NCBI GenBank assembly: GCA_047495785.1
Contig: JBLDXI010000042.1
Location: forward strand, 3,534,001 to 3,598,000
DNA length: 64,000 nucleotides
Reading direction: 5' to 3'
From: Lepidodermella squamata
Taxonomy: Eukaryota; Gastrotricha
Positions 1 through 13,120 of the stretch are shown piece after piece. The notes under the pieces are model-generated. The model did not search any database and had not been told where the DNA came from. It worked only from the letters and a program-made list of their open reading frames with translations. Position 1 is the stretch's first letter. Each line of letters starts with the position of its first letter. Position numbers and translations under genes: made by a program.

Positions 1-3000
1 ACAGGGGCCAACGCATCTTTAGACGAATCAATCGATTTTTTCAAACGATTAAGCTTATCGTGAAAATTAGCCGGGTCATCTGCCAAGCTTTGCGGGGTGA
101 GAACCGCAACATTTGACATCAGATCATAATTTTTCTCACCCATATCGCTGATTTCGGCAACGAATGGTTTCACCTGATCGTGGGATAATATTTCATCCAC
201 CCTATTCTTTAGCTCAGTTGCCAATGATGAATCATCTCTCATAGAAATGAGCCGGAATAGAAAGGTTTGCCACCACTGCCGGCATCGCGAATTCATTACT
301 TGACTCAACGGCGTTCGGCTTTTTTGATTGAGCATCAAATTCAGGCTTGTAAATAAGGACATTCGCTTTGTCGTTGCAACGTTGTCCAAAAATTTGGTAA
401 AAAAGTTGATGGTTAACACCTCTTCGTCGACCAACGTCCAAGCAAGCCTGTTAAAATTTCGCATCAAACACAATTTTAAACTAATTTTTATTAAAATAAC
501 AACCTGCAAACTTGGGTGGATTTCAGCTGATATGAAGCCATGGTTTGACGTAAGGTATCACTCAGAACAAGTTTTTCACTCGGCTAGATTCTAAACCAAT
601 AAACCTTTTCAACATGAAAATTAAAAACAAACCAATACGCTTTCGTCGATTTCACGCTGCAAATTTGTGACAGTTTTATCATGATTTTCATGAAAATCAC
701 GACCAACAAGGATGAGTAAATGTTCCTCGATCAAATCTGCAATGTTCTCGCAACAGCGAAAAGTGATCGCACTCATTTTCGCGAATTCCTTAGCAACTTT
801 TGGGTAAATTTGATAGCCGGGCTGCGAAGACGAAAAAGCCTTGGAATAAAGCAAAAAATCTAATTTTAGCTCGGAAAATCAAGCCACATACCTTTGTAAC
901 GTAAACTTCAATCAGCGTGCGAATGAGTTCTATCGGCAGATTAGAAAGGCGATGGTAAAATTCTGGCTTCTTGCCTCCCGCTATAAGCTTCACCGCGAGA
1001 CCAGTAATACGAGTAACTGTGTATTCCATTTCCGGAACTAAATTTACAGTGTGCAAAGAAGCAACAAAAATTTACGAAAATATTACCATCCTCGTCTGAT
1101 TTCTTGAAGCCACCCTTCTGGATAACAAAATGTGGATCATCCAAGGATAACATAAGCCTCTCATGAAATTACTTCAGACATCATTTTGATAAAATGTTCG
1201 ATTTCGACCGATAGACTAGCAGGAGGCAGTGGCTGCTTCCGTGTAAGGCTTGCTCGAAAATTTTCAAACGCTTCTTGCCAAAATTTAGCATCCAATTCAT
1301 CAAGTTTATACTCGCCTTGATCGACTAAATGAGCCACATTCTTGATAATGTGATAAATGAAAGCAATTTTCCACGGTTCATTTTGATTAATAGACATGCA
1401 GTTTTTGAAGTTTCGATAGAAGAGCACGCCCAGTTTACACAAGTGATTTTTAAATGGCAACGAATCAACAAATGCGAGGACGTGGGATTCCGAGAATGAT
1501 TGCCGCTGGAACATGACCGATTTCACGTATTCGAAAAACATGACCTCTCGGTTACTTCCGTCTTCCCGATTTATGAAAAAAGACTCCTTTAACAAGAAGC
1601 GTTCATGTTAAAATCTGTATCACTAATAGAAAAGATCACCAACGTTGTTAATAGAAAGTAGCCATTTGTCCAGGGCTACTTTCAAATCTTGGGATGGCGT
1701 GTGCTCCATCTGTAAATGAAATGCAAACAAATATTCAGCTGCCCAGATAAGACATTACTTTTTGTAAAATAGGGGCGACGCAAGCTTCAGCTTCTTTGAA
1801 ATTGCGTATTTCATCGAAAACCGATTTCACAGCTTCAGCGAATCGCGGCAAGTCACTTGGATTCTCTTCCAGCTCCCTCAATAATCTTTCGATAGTTCCG
1901 CGAGATTTTTTTTGTTCAACAGGTTTTTCAATGAGAAAAAATGGGGCACACAGTTTGTCCTAAAGAATTATATTCAATAGATATAATTGCTACTTGATGC
2001 TAAATGAGAAAAAACCTTGCGCAATTTCCCGAGCAATCTCGCTACTATGACGGATCTACGCGACTTCGCGAAAAATGAGTACGTTAGCTGGATTGCGCTT
2101 CGAACCAAATTGATTTGGCTGTCAGATAACGGCGAAGACTGTTTCTTCATTATATCGATAAATGCGGCCGAAAAATGCAACAACTTTTGCCTTTCTAAGA
2201 ACTTGCTATTGTTTTCTTCCAACAAATTCGATATTAGCTTCTCGTAAATATTGTATTGAAAGAAATTTCGTTCGTGAAAAAGAGATACCAGACTATAAAT
2301 CATTTTACAACATACGGCAAATCCAAAGTTAAAGTTGTGACTCACGACAGTCTCGACACGTATCCATCCCCACGAACAAACCACGCTTCTAGAAGGCTAT
2401 TCAAATCTTGAGCCCACTGACGCTGCTTCACAAGTGCGACAAATGTAAAGAACTCAAGATCTGTAATCCAACGATTGCTGCGCATCTGCAAGTTAGGAAT
2501 AGGTAAATACATCAGATTATAATGCATCTTAAAAGTTAAACCGAATCAAAAGCTCCAATAATATAGCTGTCAATTTGCTCGATCGAAGAGTTCTGACTCA
2601 AATTTTCTTCCAGTTTTATCAAAACCGAATTCGCTCTTTCACTTAAAGCCGTTTTGCCATTATTGTTTGATGCTCCAAGTTTGCACCAATCCGCTATCTG
2701 TTGAAGTATAATGCAAGACATATTTTCAGCAAAATCTTCTCCATACTTTTGAGATTTTGTTGAGGAAGATTTTTATTTCTTTTCTCAAAGACTGATCGGC
2801 TAGATCTTTCCGTTTCGCCGTCAGAATCTCGCATAATTCGAACCAACATGAGTCATCTTTTTCACTATGCTGCCAAGCCGGGTAAAAGTAGAGCTGACTA
2901 ACAAGTCTCAAAAGTATGTAAATCGACTCCACATTCTGCTTCTCAGGGTCAATTGCTGAGTAGAAAACCGCTGAGTCGATCAATAATCGGCGGAAGAACT

Positions 3001-4457
3001 TTTCGGCTATTTCTAATCGGCGATTGAAAGTTTCAAGATCCGATTTGTAAATCGGTTTCGAATCCCAAAAATTCTTGATACATTCAGCTACAGACAGAAA
3101 GCCGCCATACTCAGTGGGAACAGAGACCTGTTAATCATGGAAGGTCACTCCTAATTTTAACATGCGATGATCATCCAATCTACCTCGCGAATTTTCGACA
3201 AAATCTCCACGGCATTATTCCATTCAGCAAGATCCATGCATCCTACCTGAAAGGATAAGAATTAAGAAAGATTCATTTTCAAGACTTCGAAGTACTATTT
3301 TCAAGCATTTCTTGACGTCAGATGCCAAATCTTCGCTAATCATGGCTGAATTTTTTATTGATTTGAGGTTAAGATTAGCAGGACTTTCAGAGCAGACACT
3401 TTCGAAAGCTGCCACCCATGTTGGTTTCGCTGAAATATAGAAAAACTTTACGTTTTTCATCAATTTCTATTATCGGTAATCTTACCGAAGATGTGAGTTT
3501 GACGAAATCGCCAGTCGCCTTTTGTCTACAAAATTTATCATGGGTATACAAAATTCATTTAAGCATGCATACCTGCCTCAAGTCGCTAAGAAATTTTGTC
3601 AACTTAGCGTCAGACCAGTTTTTGATCATGCTGCGATGGGTCGCCTCCCAATAAACGGCTTCCTCCATCGGCATAATAGGAGCTTCGGGACGACTCAAAA
3701 CAAAATCGAGATTACAGATAACTTCTTTCACACATTGCCCGAGGATGGAACCGCTTTTCGAAGAATTAAATCCATCGAGTAGCCTGCGATATATCTTGTA
3801 ATTTAAAATTTCCTCCAGAACCATGGTTGCGACAAAGCTGGAAAATATAACCACAATTTTACGAAATTGTATTTAAAAATTCAATTTACCTAAAGCCATT
3901 TTCTAAATCTGACACTGAACGACCTCCGATAATTAATAGGTCCATGCAGACAACTTCCATCGAGTTGACAAATGATTCTTTCATTCCTTTTCCGTGGACC
4001 TGACAAATAGCCGTAGTACACTTGAATTATCAATTAACTAGGGAAAATGTTTACCTTTTTCATGCTTTTCAGCAACGGTATGAAGCTAGGAACCTTCGAA
4101 TTATCTGTTAGACCAGCCTGAAAACCAACCCAAGTATTACAAATTAATCAGACAGGGGAAAAACTCACTCTTCTAACGAGAACAGATAATATTTGCGTGA
4201 AATCAGGGTCGCTAAGGCCGCATACTAACTCAGTGAGCTTCAAGCTTGCGTCTGTTGGATCTAGAGATCCCGCCTCGAATTCGTCGAGAATGAGCATTAC
4301 CTCTATTGCCGTTTCAAGGGATCTGACGACTTTTATTTCAGATTTCGGAGGTTCCAAGGCCGATAACCGGAACTAAATTAATACAAAATTGAAAAAATGG
4401 ATTATATAATAGCAGTGGCATCACCTTTGCACTGTTTCTCGCCAAAATCGAACTCAT
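1..4457 (-). CDS. Tandem helical-repeat family protein, copy 2 (partial)
   Basis: This is a multi-exon gene cut by the window start. It begins with the same 11-residue first exon as its neighbour (MSSILARNSAK, ATG at 4457) and follows it exon for exon. Matching blocks include the second exon (about 4357-4170), a helical block with VLEEILNYKIYRRLL (about 3830-3575), an FYSAIDPEKQ block (about 2980-2726), a WCKLGAS block (about 2720-2536), a second helical block (about 2280-1990) and an HLCKLGVLF block (about 1595-1165). The last visible part, near 230-1, reads VAVLTPQSLADDPANF and matches the C-terminal region of the neighbour, so only the extreme C-terminus is missing. Introns are mostly 50-60 bp. 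I do not recognise the family. The helices look like HEAT or MIF4G-type repeats, which is inference only. The 101-bp gap to the neighbour and the shared exon plan show a tandem duplication. Confidence 0.75.
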
Positions 4458-4558
4458 CGCAAATCAAAAATAAATCCTATTAAGCCGGAAAATTTATAGT
4501 AAAAAAGCCACTATTTTAGACTGAGCTACGGCCTACGGCGAAAATTTCGAAATATCCG

Positions 4559-7500
4559 TCAATTGACGCGTTTGCGAGGAGAGCTGTCATCTTCAGCATC
4601 GTGAGAAATTTCACGCTTCAGACTCCGCCGGTTATTCAAAGATATATCCGGCTTCGTTTCACAATGGCATGGGGCTAAATTTCGGGTCGAAATTTCAGAG
4701 CGATTAGCAGCAAACAATTCAACCTTATCAATTAGAGATACCACAAGATCACGAGAAGATGAATTCTCCGGTAAATTAACCAAGGCCTTCAGTCGCACTA
4801 GATTAGAGTAAAAAGTAGCCGTATCACTGTCCAAATTTTGAGGCGTGAGCGCAGCTACTATCTGCGACGATTCATCGCCACACGGCCCGACACTGGTTAT
4901 CGGCGTGTAGTAGTTTTTGACAGCATCAAGATTCAAAACTTTCCAACAAACATCAGCCAAACCTTTGCAGCAATCAGGACTATTGGCGAATTCATTCAAC
5001 CGCCTGAAATAAGACGTCAACCAAGGCCGATCGTGAGATTCAAGTCGACGAATGATTTCAGAACTGTGATTTTCCAAAAGTTGACGTAGTCCTCGCATTG
5101 ACAATAGGCTTTTCAATTCCAAGAGGTCATCAAGAAATGATGTGAAGAAATCGAGTGGAAAAAACTCAGCAGCGACCCAGGTCCACGCTAACCTGCATAT
5201 AAATCGTCGGAAACTTACAGAAAAGCTGCTAGTAAGAGGGAAACGTCTTACCGCGCAACCTTAATTGATTTTTTCTTGTAACTGACATTCAATTCCTCAA
5301 CGTTTTCAGAATCTTCAGATTGGTCATTAGGCTGAGAACCATTTTTAAATTCAGAATTGAAGACCAAATTATTATGGAATCACTTACCGAGCTTTGAAAA
5401 TTCTGAATTTTCAACGCATGATTATTGTGGAAATCAGGTGTCACAAAAAATTTAAATTGCTCCATGAAAATTGTAAGTATGCTTCCACAGCAAGAATATC
5501 GATAATTTCGGATTATGCTGAGGTCTATGGCCGCTTTAGCAAAACAAGCATCTTCATCGGACAGGAGAACCTAATTTGAAAAAATTGGAAATTTCTTGGA
5601 AATTTCGTAATTGGACAGGAACCTTCTCAATGTAAAAGCCAACGAAAGCTTTAATATTCTCGATTGGCTGTTCGGCAATTCGATCAAAATTTTTGGGTAA
5701 CTTGTTTAATGTAAACAATCGATTCGCATGACGGTCCATATCACATATCGACAATGGCGCTATAAGAATAAAATGATTACAAATTCGAATGCCCGACAAA
5801 GGCTATAAATCTTACCTAGAGGAAACGGGTTGTTCTGAAAAATATTGCAAATTTACGGAGGGAAAAAGCAAAATTTAGTGAAATAACCTTGGCTAGAGAT
5901 TCGAAAAATTCGCCAACTTCTGACACCAACGATCGATAGAAGAAAGTTGCATTTCTCTTCAAAGCCGATTGCAGTTTTTCTATATGTTTTCGCCAATATT
6001 TAGCGTCAAGAGGTCGAATTTTATAGGTTCCATCTCGCACTAGCTCCACAACACGTTTCAAGACTCCATAGATGTATGCGGTTTTCGACTTTCCATCAGG
6101 CTTAACTCGTTTAACATAGCCTTTGAAAACTATCGGATTCAATATTCCCAGACGGCATAATCGACTCTTCAAATCCAATTTATCAACGAAATCGGTGACT
6201 AAACTATCCGAGAATGCAGCTGGTACGTGACCAGCCCAGCATTCGACAAAATGGCGGAAATTCTTCTTTTCTTCACGGCCTGTTTTTGTCTTCAGCGTAA
6301 CTGATAGCTAAAAATTCATCAGGCAACAATCAGTCTCGTCGAAAATGAAATGAGTATATTTAATTTAAACCTTGCGCATAGACGATAAAAGCTTATTAAA
6401 TGTCTCGGTAGCATCGTGTTTTGAAAAACTCGAAATCTACACATTCAAATATACAAAAATATTAATCAAATTCTAATACATTATCATGCATAACTCACTT
6501 TATTCAGCATTTTCTTGACGAAATCAGCAGCCTCCACCTCGTCGCTTATGCTAGAAAAAGCCTTTTTAACAAGCTCGCTCTTGCTGGGATCCTCTTCAAT
6601 CTCATCAAGCAGATGACCAACTTCGTCAACTGATGTTTCGAAAGGCTTTTTGTCGCCATTTCCATCAGCTTGCAAATACTTCGATAAAAATTCGTCCTTA
6701 AAGAAGAGTTTTTAATATACCTATATTTCGATGGTAATTAGAGTTACCTGTTGCAGCTTTTTCAAACAAGTCGACATTTTAGGGGAAGGCTTTCTCCCTT
6801 TGTAATAAGCCTGAATTTTATCTATCGTGCTTTGAACCAAGGCTCGGAGTTGATCAGGCATAGGACTGCTTTCGTTGGCGGCTAGCAATTCAATCACAAT
6901 ATTGAGTGCTCGCAGATACATCCCGGGTTCATCCTTCTTCGGTCTTGCCAGTGTGCTCCTCAGAAGTTTTTCGTAAATATTCGCGCCGAAAATATTGTTT
7001 CTATGCATCTCAGCAACCAGCCTGCGAAAAGTAATTCCTATGAATCAAGGCGATTAAGTTACCATTTACAATCAATTACGGGAAAATTTTGTGAAGAGTA
7101 GGGTCGCTGCAAAGATACTTCTCGAGCAGAGCCCCCAAGTTTCCAGCGAAAGGTAACTTTTTCAGATCCAGAAGAAATGAACAGGCCATATCAGGACTAA
7201 TTGATCGGTTATGGCGTAACTGTTTCGGAAATTCGAAGGTTCCAAATTGTCGGAAAACTTATAATAAACCAACCACTCTGACGACGTCCAAAAGTATGAG
7301 ATCGAATGTTTTAGAAGTTGAGCACAGATTGACCACTTCCCTCAATTCTTCAATCGAAGGGTTCTGAGTATTGCGCTTCAAACTTTTCAAAGCTTCTCGA
7401 GGATTCATTCGATTCGATTTATTTGTACCCTTTAGTTGAGGTGTTGCTGCCGATTCAGAATCGGTATGAGGTTCCGCAGTTTTTTTGCTGCTTGTACCCA

Positions 7501-9306
7501 AATTACACCATTTAACCATTTGTGGCTAAAATATCAATTCAGTTAGAGAAATCGAGGCTGAGATGAAATTTCATACTGATTTCAGTTCTTCCAGAAAAAA
7601 AGATATCGCCCTTATAAGCCTTTTTTCTTCAACGTTGTTGAGACTATTCGTCAGATTAACCACCAAATTCCGCCAAAATTCATCATCTCGTTGGCTGTGC
7701 TGCCACATTGGATAGAAATAGAGTTGACGGACGACCTTAAGAACTGAGAATACGGATGAGATATCTTGAGGATCCACTGCCGAGTAAAAAATCGTCGATG
7801 GAACTAATGACTGGCGAAATAATTCATCTGACATGTCCAGTCTCGCGTCAAGTTTAGTCTCATCTTTACTATAAATCGGTTTGTCATCCCAAACTTTCTG
7901 AATAAAATCCCCAAACGGTTTCAAATCACCGCAATCAGTAAGAACAGAGACCTGTTGAATTAAACCGAGATGAATCAGCTAAGTTAATTGTAAAAATTAC
8001 ATCTCTGAGCCCAGCCAACTCAGTCACAGCTAGATTTCTTTCTGCCGCGTTCAAATTTTCCATCTTTTAAAAAGCAAGTAAATTAATCGCAAGCAAAAAA
8101 TCGCAATTACGAACCATATTCATGCATTCTTCGACATCGGCCTTCAAGGTATCACTCGCCATCACTGCATTTTTCATCATCTCACGGTTTCCATCTTTTT
8201 CAATCTGGCAGCAAATTGCTTTCAAAATAGTAATCCAACTGTTTTTCGCTGAAATTCAAATTCTCAACTGTTAAGCCAGGAGGTATTTATATTCCCTTAC
8301 GTAAAATACTCTTCTGACGAAAGCGCCAGTCACCTTTTTCCTTGAGGTAAAAAATATATTTGTTTTATAACGGCAAAGAAATTTCACTCACCTCTCTCAG
8401 ATCTGATAAAAACTGCTTTAAATTCGCATCAGACTGGCCAAACAACAAATTTCGGTGTGTTAGTTCCCAGAAAACGGCTAATTTCATAGGCATACTCGGG
8501 GCATTCTTCTGACTGAGGGTTTTGTCAAGTTCCATGAATACATCTTTCACGCATTGACTCAGAACAGGGCCTTGTTTCGAAGCAAGAAAACATTCCAGCA
8601 TTTCTTTGTACGTCTCATATCCAATAATTTCATCGTGAATCATTTCAGATACAAAACTAGACAGTTCATTCAGCCATAATGAAATTTGCGCCTGAATCAT
8701 GAGAACTTACAAAAAGCCCTTCTCGAGATCATAAACTGAGTTGCCTCCATTTACCAAAAAGTCGACACAGACCGCTTTCATCGATTCCGCAAATGATAGA
8801 TTTCCATTCTTCCTGGTAAACTAGATTAGAAAACTCAATCAGTTTAACCGCCTCATGTTAATCGCAGCATACGTCTTTCATCAGCTTCAACACAGGTAAA
8901 TAATTTTCAATCTTCGACGAGTCATTCAGACCAGCCTGTAAGTTACGACGACCAAATTCTTTGAACTTAACGCGATGCTATCCACAAAAACGAACCCTTC
9001 GGATGATAACAGAAATTGTTTCAGTGAAGGCGGGGCCGTCCGTTTCAGTTAAAATTCTTTCGATTTTTTCAATAGCCCGAAGGCGGTCGAGCTTATTACA
9101 CTCAAATTCATCGAGTGCGATCATCATTTCAACAGCAGACTCGGGATTCGCGACGACTTTAATTTTCGACCTCAGCGGTTCCAATGCTTCAAGTCGGATC
9201 TGAAATAATCAGTAAGATTTATAAAACCGGGCCCAAAGTAAATTAGTTCATTAGTATTTTAATAAAAGCCCACCTTCGCACTATTTCTTGCTAATATCGA
9301 ACTCAT
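4559..9306 (-). CDS. Tandem helical-repeat family protein, copy 1
   Basis: This complete multi-exon gene has roughly 17-18 exons and encodes about 1,200 residues of unknown function. The first exons are 9306-9274, 9199-8996, 8935-8873, 8820-8711 and 8656-8392, joined by introns of about 54-75 bp with consistent phase. Later exons follow the same plan down to a long last exon that includes 5122-4559. The product is almost all predicted helix. At least three segments share a pattern: EMIHDEIIGYETYKEMLE (near 8640), EMHRNNIFGANIYEKLL (near 7010) and LCRLGILNPIVFKGYV (near 6160). Each looks like the helix pair of MIF4G/HEAT repeats, a weak likeness read by eye. The C-terminus is basic and ends with SPRKRVN, possibly a nuclear signal. 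No catalytic motif, signal peptide or membrane segment is evident. It pairs with the copy directly downstream. It could be a diverged translation or RNA-binding scaffold, but this is unproven. Confidence 0.75.
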
Positions 9307-9412
9307 TTTCTTCTCTTTTCTTGACTCAGAAAATCAAATAACACAACTGAAAAACAAAATAATACAAATATTAAACAAAAAATCGACGCAAAATTCGATA
9401 TTACACGATTTC

Positions 9413-9418
9413 TTTATT
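9413..9418 (-). promoter_or_regulatory. Poly(A) signal for LSG1
   Basis: AATAAA on the minus strand, about 80 bases past the LSG1 stop codon and before the next gene starts at 9306. Confidence 0.5.
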
Positions 9419-9496
9419 TTATATTTAAGAAAATCTTGGTATTTTTTGCACCTCGTCACCAGTCAAAACAAATATATGTGATATATATGGGAATGT

Positions 9497-11853
9497 TCAA
9501 GCTTCGAGGTGAACGAATTTCCGCCGCAGCTTCTCTTTCTTCCCGTTAAAATGCTTCTTCCACGGTTTCGTGTCTTCCTTCGACGCAGATTTGCCCGTTC
9601 TAGCACCAACAATATGCGCCTCGCCAAAGAAATCCTTGTCTAAATTCGCCTCATCGCCATCGATGTTTATACCAGTGCGACGTTGGAAAATTCGATTGCC
9701 CAGTTGGCGCCTTGATGTCGATGGATTTTCAACAAAACAACATTTCAGGCCATGCGATAAGAACTTTTGCGGGTCAATGAATTCGGGCGGGGGCGGTGAG
9801 CAATACAGCAGTTTGCCCGATGTGTAGTGCCGGATTACAATACGAGCAGACATCGAGTGGTTCGGGCGACCAGAGGAAGACATGAAACCACGTTGAAACG
9901 CAACTGAGGCCAAAAACTCAATAGCATTGAAAGTCGGCGGTAGGGTGACACCATACATATGTTCAAGAACCGCATGATCAATTCGCTTGTAAATCTGCGC
10001 AAAAAAAACATAAAAATTATCATAAAAATCGAAATAATTTTCATTACCAGTTCAACAGGTTGCACTGGGTCGCGAATTTGATCAATCGGTAGAATGCCGT
10101 TAACAACGAGTTCGGCGTTACTTTTCGCCAGAGTTGGCATGACGAGACCAGGTGAGTCACATAAGATCAATTTATCGGTCAGATGGATAGTTTGAAAATG
10201 CTTAGTCCGGCCAGGTGTGGCGGATACTGCAACTTTCTTTACTCCGAGGAGTGAATTTAACGTTGAACTTTTGCCAACGTTCGGAAAACCGCACTAGATG
10301 AAACATTTCAAAAAATTAAGGAGGATGTTTCTTTTGAATAACTCACCAATCCGACCACAAATTTTTGAGTCTTCAACAACGATCCGCCGTACTTTTCCTC
10401 GCAAAACCGTTCCAGTTCATCAACGAGTTGCTCGCTATCTAAAATGTCCCACGGTGCTTTTTCAGGCGTAATAACGTCTTTCTCCTCGAATTTGTGAGTA
10501 GGAACTTGGTGATCAAGCTCTTCGGTTTCTGAGCTTGAATCGTCGTTCTGCTTCTCGTTTTCGACTTGAGGCTTAGGGGTAGTTGCGGCTACACTTTGCG
10601 GCTTTTCCTCTGCCTCATCGGCCTCTTCAGGTAAATCATCCTGAATGGCGATTGCGTCGAATTTCGATTTTTCGCTGATCAAGCTTGGATCTTTATAAAC
10701 AGCTCGGTCATCACTCACAACAGACGCGACATCCTCTGGCTGTTGGTGATTAACGTTTTCAGACTCGCTTTTCCTCTCCGGAGGTTTCGGCGCATTATTA
10801 TTAGCCTCGGATAGCGCCGAGTAGAACAACACGGCAATATCTTTCGACTTGAAGTAATCGTACCAAATTTTTCTGTAATCACACGCAATTTCATTAAAAT
10901 TCACGCGAACTTCCTGTTTATTTACCTCTGCTCGCGTGAGAGCAAGTCAGCTTTATTAAGCAGGAGAATAGTAGATTTCTTGCCATCATCAAGTTCCTTG
11001 ACATAACGATCCAAATCGTCGCAGCGATACAGCAGCGGATTGCGAGAATCGACGATTTGAACAACAACATGGCTGCGCTCGAGAACTCGCCATAATTGCC
11101 GCCAAACTTCGATATTGCGCTCAAATGGGGTCAAGTTCACGCCAGTGTCAGCTTCAAATCTTAAAAACGAAAATTTCACTTAATTTTTTTAAATTCATCA
11201 GAAAAATATAATAAAATCCAGCTTATTTTTGGGTTATGAAAGCTCATTTATGAAAAATTGTGGGTACTTGTCTCAAATTAAATTCGATCAAATTTAAGAT
11301 TTGAATAGTAAAATTTTGATTTTCGACTGAGATTAAATATTTTATAAATTTACAAGGCAAGTCGGGCAAGCCAATCGTGGAAAGCCAGTTGTTCAGAGGC
11401 TTGAAATTCAGCAGCTGTATCGCAGATACCATCAACCCATCTCGGCCGGCGTGGCACGCAAACCAAATTGTTGATGAAGTACTGTAACTCCTCAGCCGTC
11501 AATACCGGTTTCGTAAAATTTTTGTCAAAATTCGTGCCATCATTATTCAACAGCTGCGCGTGATCCGGGTAAGCAATAAGCAGTTCGGGTGTCATTTTTT
11601 CGGCGTGAAACTCGCGTTGCGCCAAATCGGCAGTCTGCAGCAGTCGACTGACGTCATCCTGCTCAATAATTGACTGCAAACCACTCGATGCTTTGGCTTT
11701 TGGGTCAGCAATTCGAGTAGCTGTGATTTCAACAGCCTCCTGTTGTTCTTGCTTCGAATAATTTCGCTTGTTTTTCGCTTTGTTCTTCACAAGGGCTCGG
11801 CCAAGACCAGCTCCCATGCCCTGTTCAATCTTTTTAGTCTTCCTTTGTGGCAT
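9497..11853 (-). CDS. LSG1: Large 60S subunit export GTPase LSG1
   Basis: LSG1 is a cytoplasmic, circularly permuted GTPase that releases the export adaptor NMD3 from pre-60S ribosomal subunits. Five exons, 11853-11354, 11159-10926, 10872-10347, 10293-10048 and 9994-9497, sum to whole codons and give about 667 residues. The G motifs come in permuted order: G4 NKADLL near residue 235, then G1 GFPNVGKSS near 423 and G3 DSPGLVMP near 470. Other family signatures are LTPFERNIEVWRQLWR, ATPGRTKHFQT, NGILPIDQIRD and the KPWKKH tail. An acidic insert separates G4 from G1, as in other animals. The ATG at 11853 gives the basic start MPQRKTKK. The neighbours are unrelated housekeeping genes on the same strand. 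Identification is secure. Confidence 0.96.
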
Positions 11854-12091
11854 CTTCAATAAAATCTATAAATAAGTAATCAAGTCATATATTGTTCTTT
11901 TACTACTCGAAAAATACTAAAAACAACATTGCACAATATCAGCAGGTTTTTCGATAATTTTACAAAAAATATCCACCTTAATCACCAGCATTATGTCATG
12001 GAAGACTTGAGAGAGGAGGGTTCAATCTAAGGTTTCTACAAAAATAGACAGGTTCTGTACTAAAGTCCGATTTGGCGATCGTTGTATGCTT

Positions 12092-12643
12092 TCACGAAAA
12101 CTCGGCAGTTCCTTCGCGGACTTTCTTGAACATCTCGTGCAGCATTTGGCCACATAAAGCAGCGTACGGGTTCATTTTAACCAGCTCCGCCTTGGCAAAT
12201 GGATTTCCCAATTTAGCAGCATCTCGAAAATCGGCCTCAGCCTCGCATTCGTGGCCCAATAAACGGTGGATAATAGCCCGCTGCGTGTAAGCAAGCGAGG
12301 CAACTCGGCCTTGTCCTTCGCATAAAATCAAGGCTTGATTCAAATCAGCCATAGCTTCGTCGGTTTTGCCAACTAATTGATAAGCTTGAGCTCGATTATT
12401 GTAAGGACTCGCCCATTTCGGGGCGATTTCAATCGCTTGAGTAAATTTAGCAATAGCTAACTCAACATTTCCACTTTGAGCCGACCGAACTCCTTCGATT
12501 TCAAGAATCCTCGCCTGTTTAATCTCATCGGTCTCAACCGCATCCTCTCGGGCAATTTCTTTCGTCAGGGAGGCAGCAGGAAGTTCTGGGTTGAAAATCT
12601 GCTCCAGAACTTGGCTGTCAGATTCGGTCAAATTTTGAGCCAT
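12092..12643 (-). CDS. TTC36: Tetratricopeptide repeat protein 36
   Basis: This single-exon gene encodes 183 residues, close to the usual TTC36 length. Three consecutive TPR-like helix pairs cover about residues 49-150, with consensus features such as GNVELAIAKFTQAIEIAPKW, ASPYNNRAQAYQL and an acidic pair ECEAEADFRDAAKLGN. The C-terminus (NPYAALCGQMLHEMF) is the conserved TTC36 tail. TTC36 is a small chaperone-associated adaptor reported to bind Hsp70, so the role here is a protein-protein scaffold inferred from the family. There is no signal peptide or membrane segment. It lies between CUL3 and LSG1 in the same orientation, 238 bases upstream of LSG1 and with no sign of co-transcription. Confidence 0.92.
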   Translation of the reverse strand: MAQNLTESDSQVLEQIFNPELPAASLTKEIAREDAVETDEIKQARILEIEGVRSAQSGNVELAIAKFTQAIEIAPKWASPYNNRAQAYQLVGKTDEAMADLNQALILCEGQGRVASLAYTQRAIIHRLLGHECEAEADFRDAAKLGNPFAKAELVKMNPYAALCGQMLHEMFKKVREGTAEFS

Positions 12644-13120
12644 TATAAATTAGTCTAAAATAAAAGCAAGAACCGAATTAATCAAATTTCCAATTTTTTA
12701 TATGTCAAAAGCTTTTCTCAAAGCGTTTCAGACCATTCTAGGTAAAGAAAAGTTTTGCGCAACAAGATTTGCCATTTTTTTCTCGTCATATAATAATCAT
12801 TATAATAATAATAATGCTGATATCTACAAGTTAGTTTTTCACTATACACGAAGAGGGAACGATAGCAAGGGAAGGAAAGAATAGTTTGTTGATCGCATAG
12901 ATTCTCATTCGAATATTGTTGCGTTTTGCCCCAGCAGCGCGAAACAATGAAACAAAACATGCGTCGAATAGAAGTTTGTTACATTTATAACTTATTCTCA
13001 AATTCGAGTTTACAATTTTTTTACGAAAAATAAATGACCGTGTTTATTCGGGTATTTACAGAGTGAAGACTTGTCGGTGGATTAGCGAGGGTTGTGAGTA
13101 AAAATTCTTCTACGATCAAC
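12644..13120. other. Intergenic, CUL3 3' region
   Basis: No gene seen. A minus-strand AATAAA at 13048-13043, about 75 bases past the CUL3 stop, is the likely CUL3 poly(A) signal. An A/T-rich run of AAT/ATA repeats lies near 12788-12812. Confidence 0.5.

Noticed and set aside
8657-8710. A 19-bp intron with acceptor after GATTCAG in copy 1
   Set aside because: Too short to splice. The acceptor at 8657-8658 gives a normal 54-bp intron and matches the exon border in copy 2.
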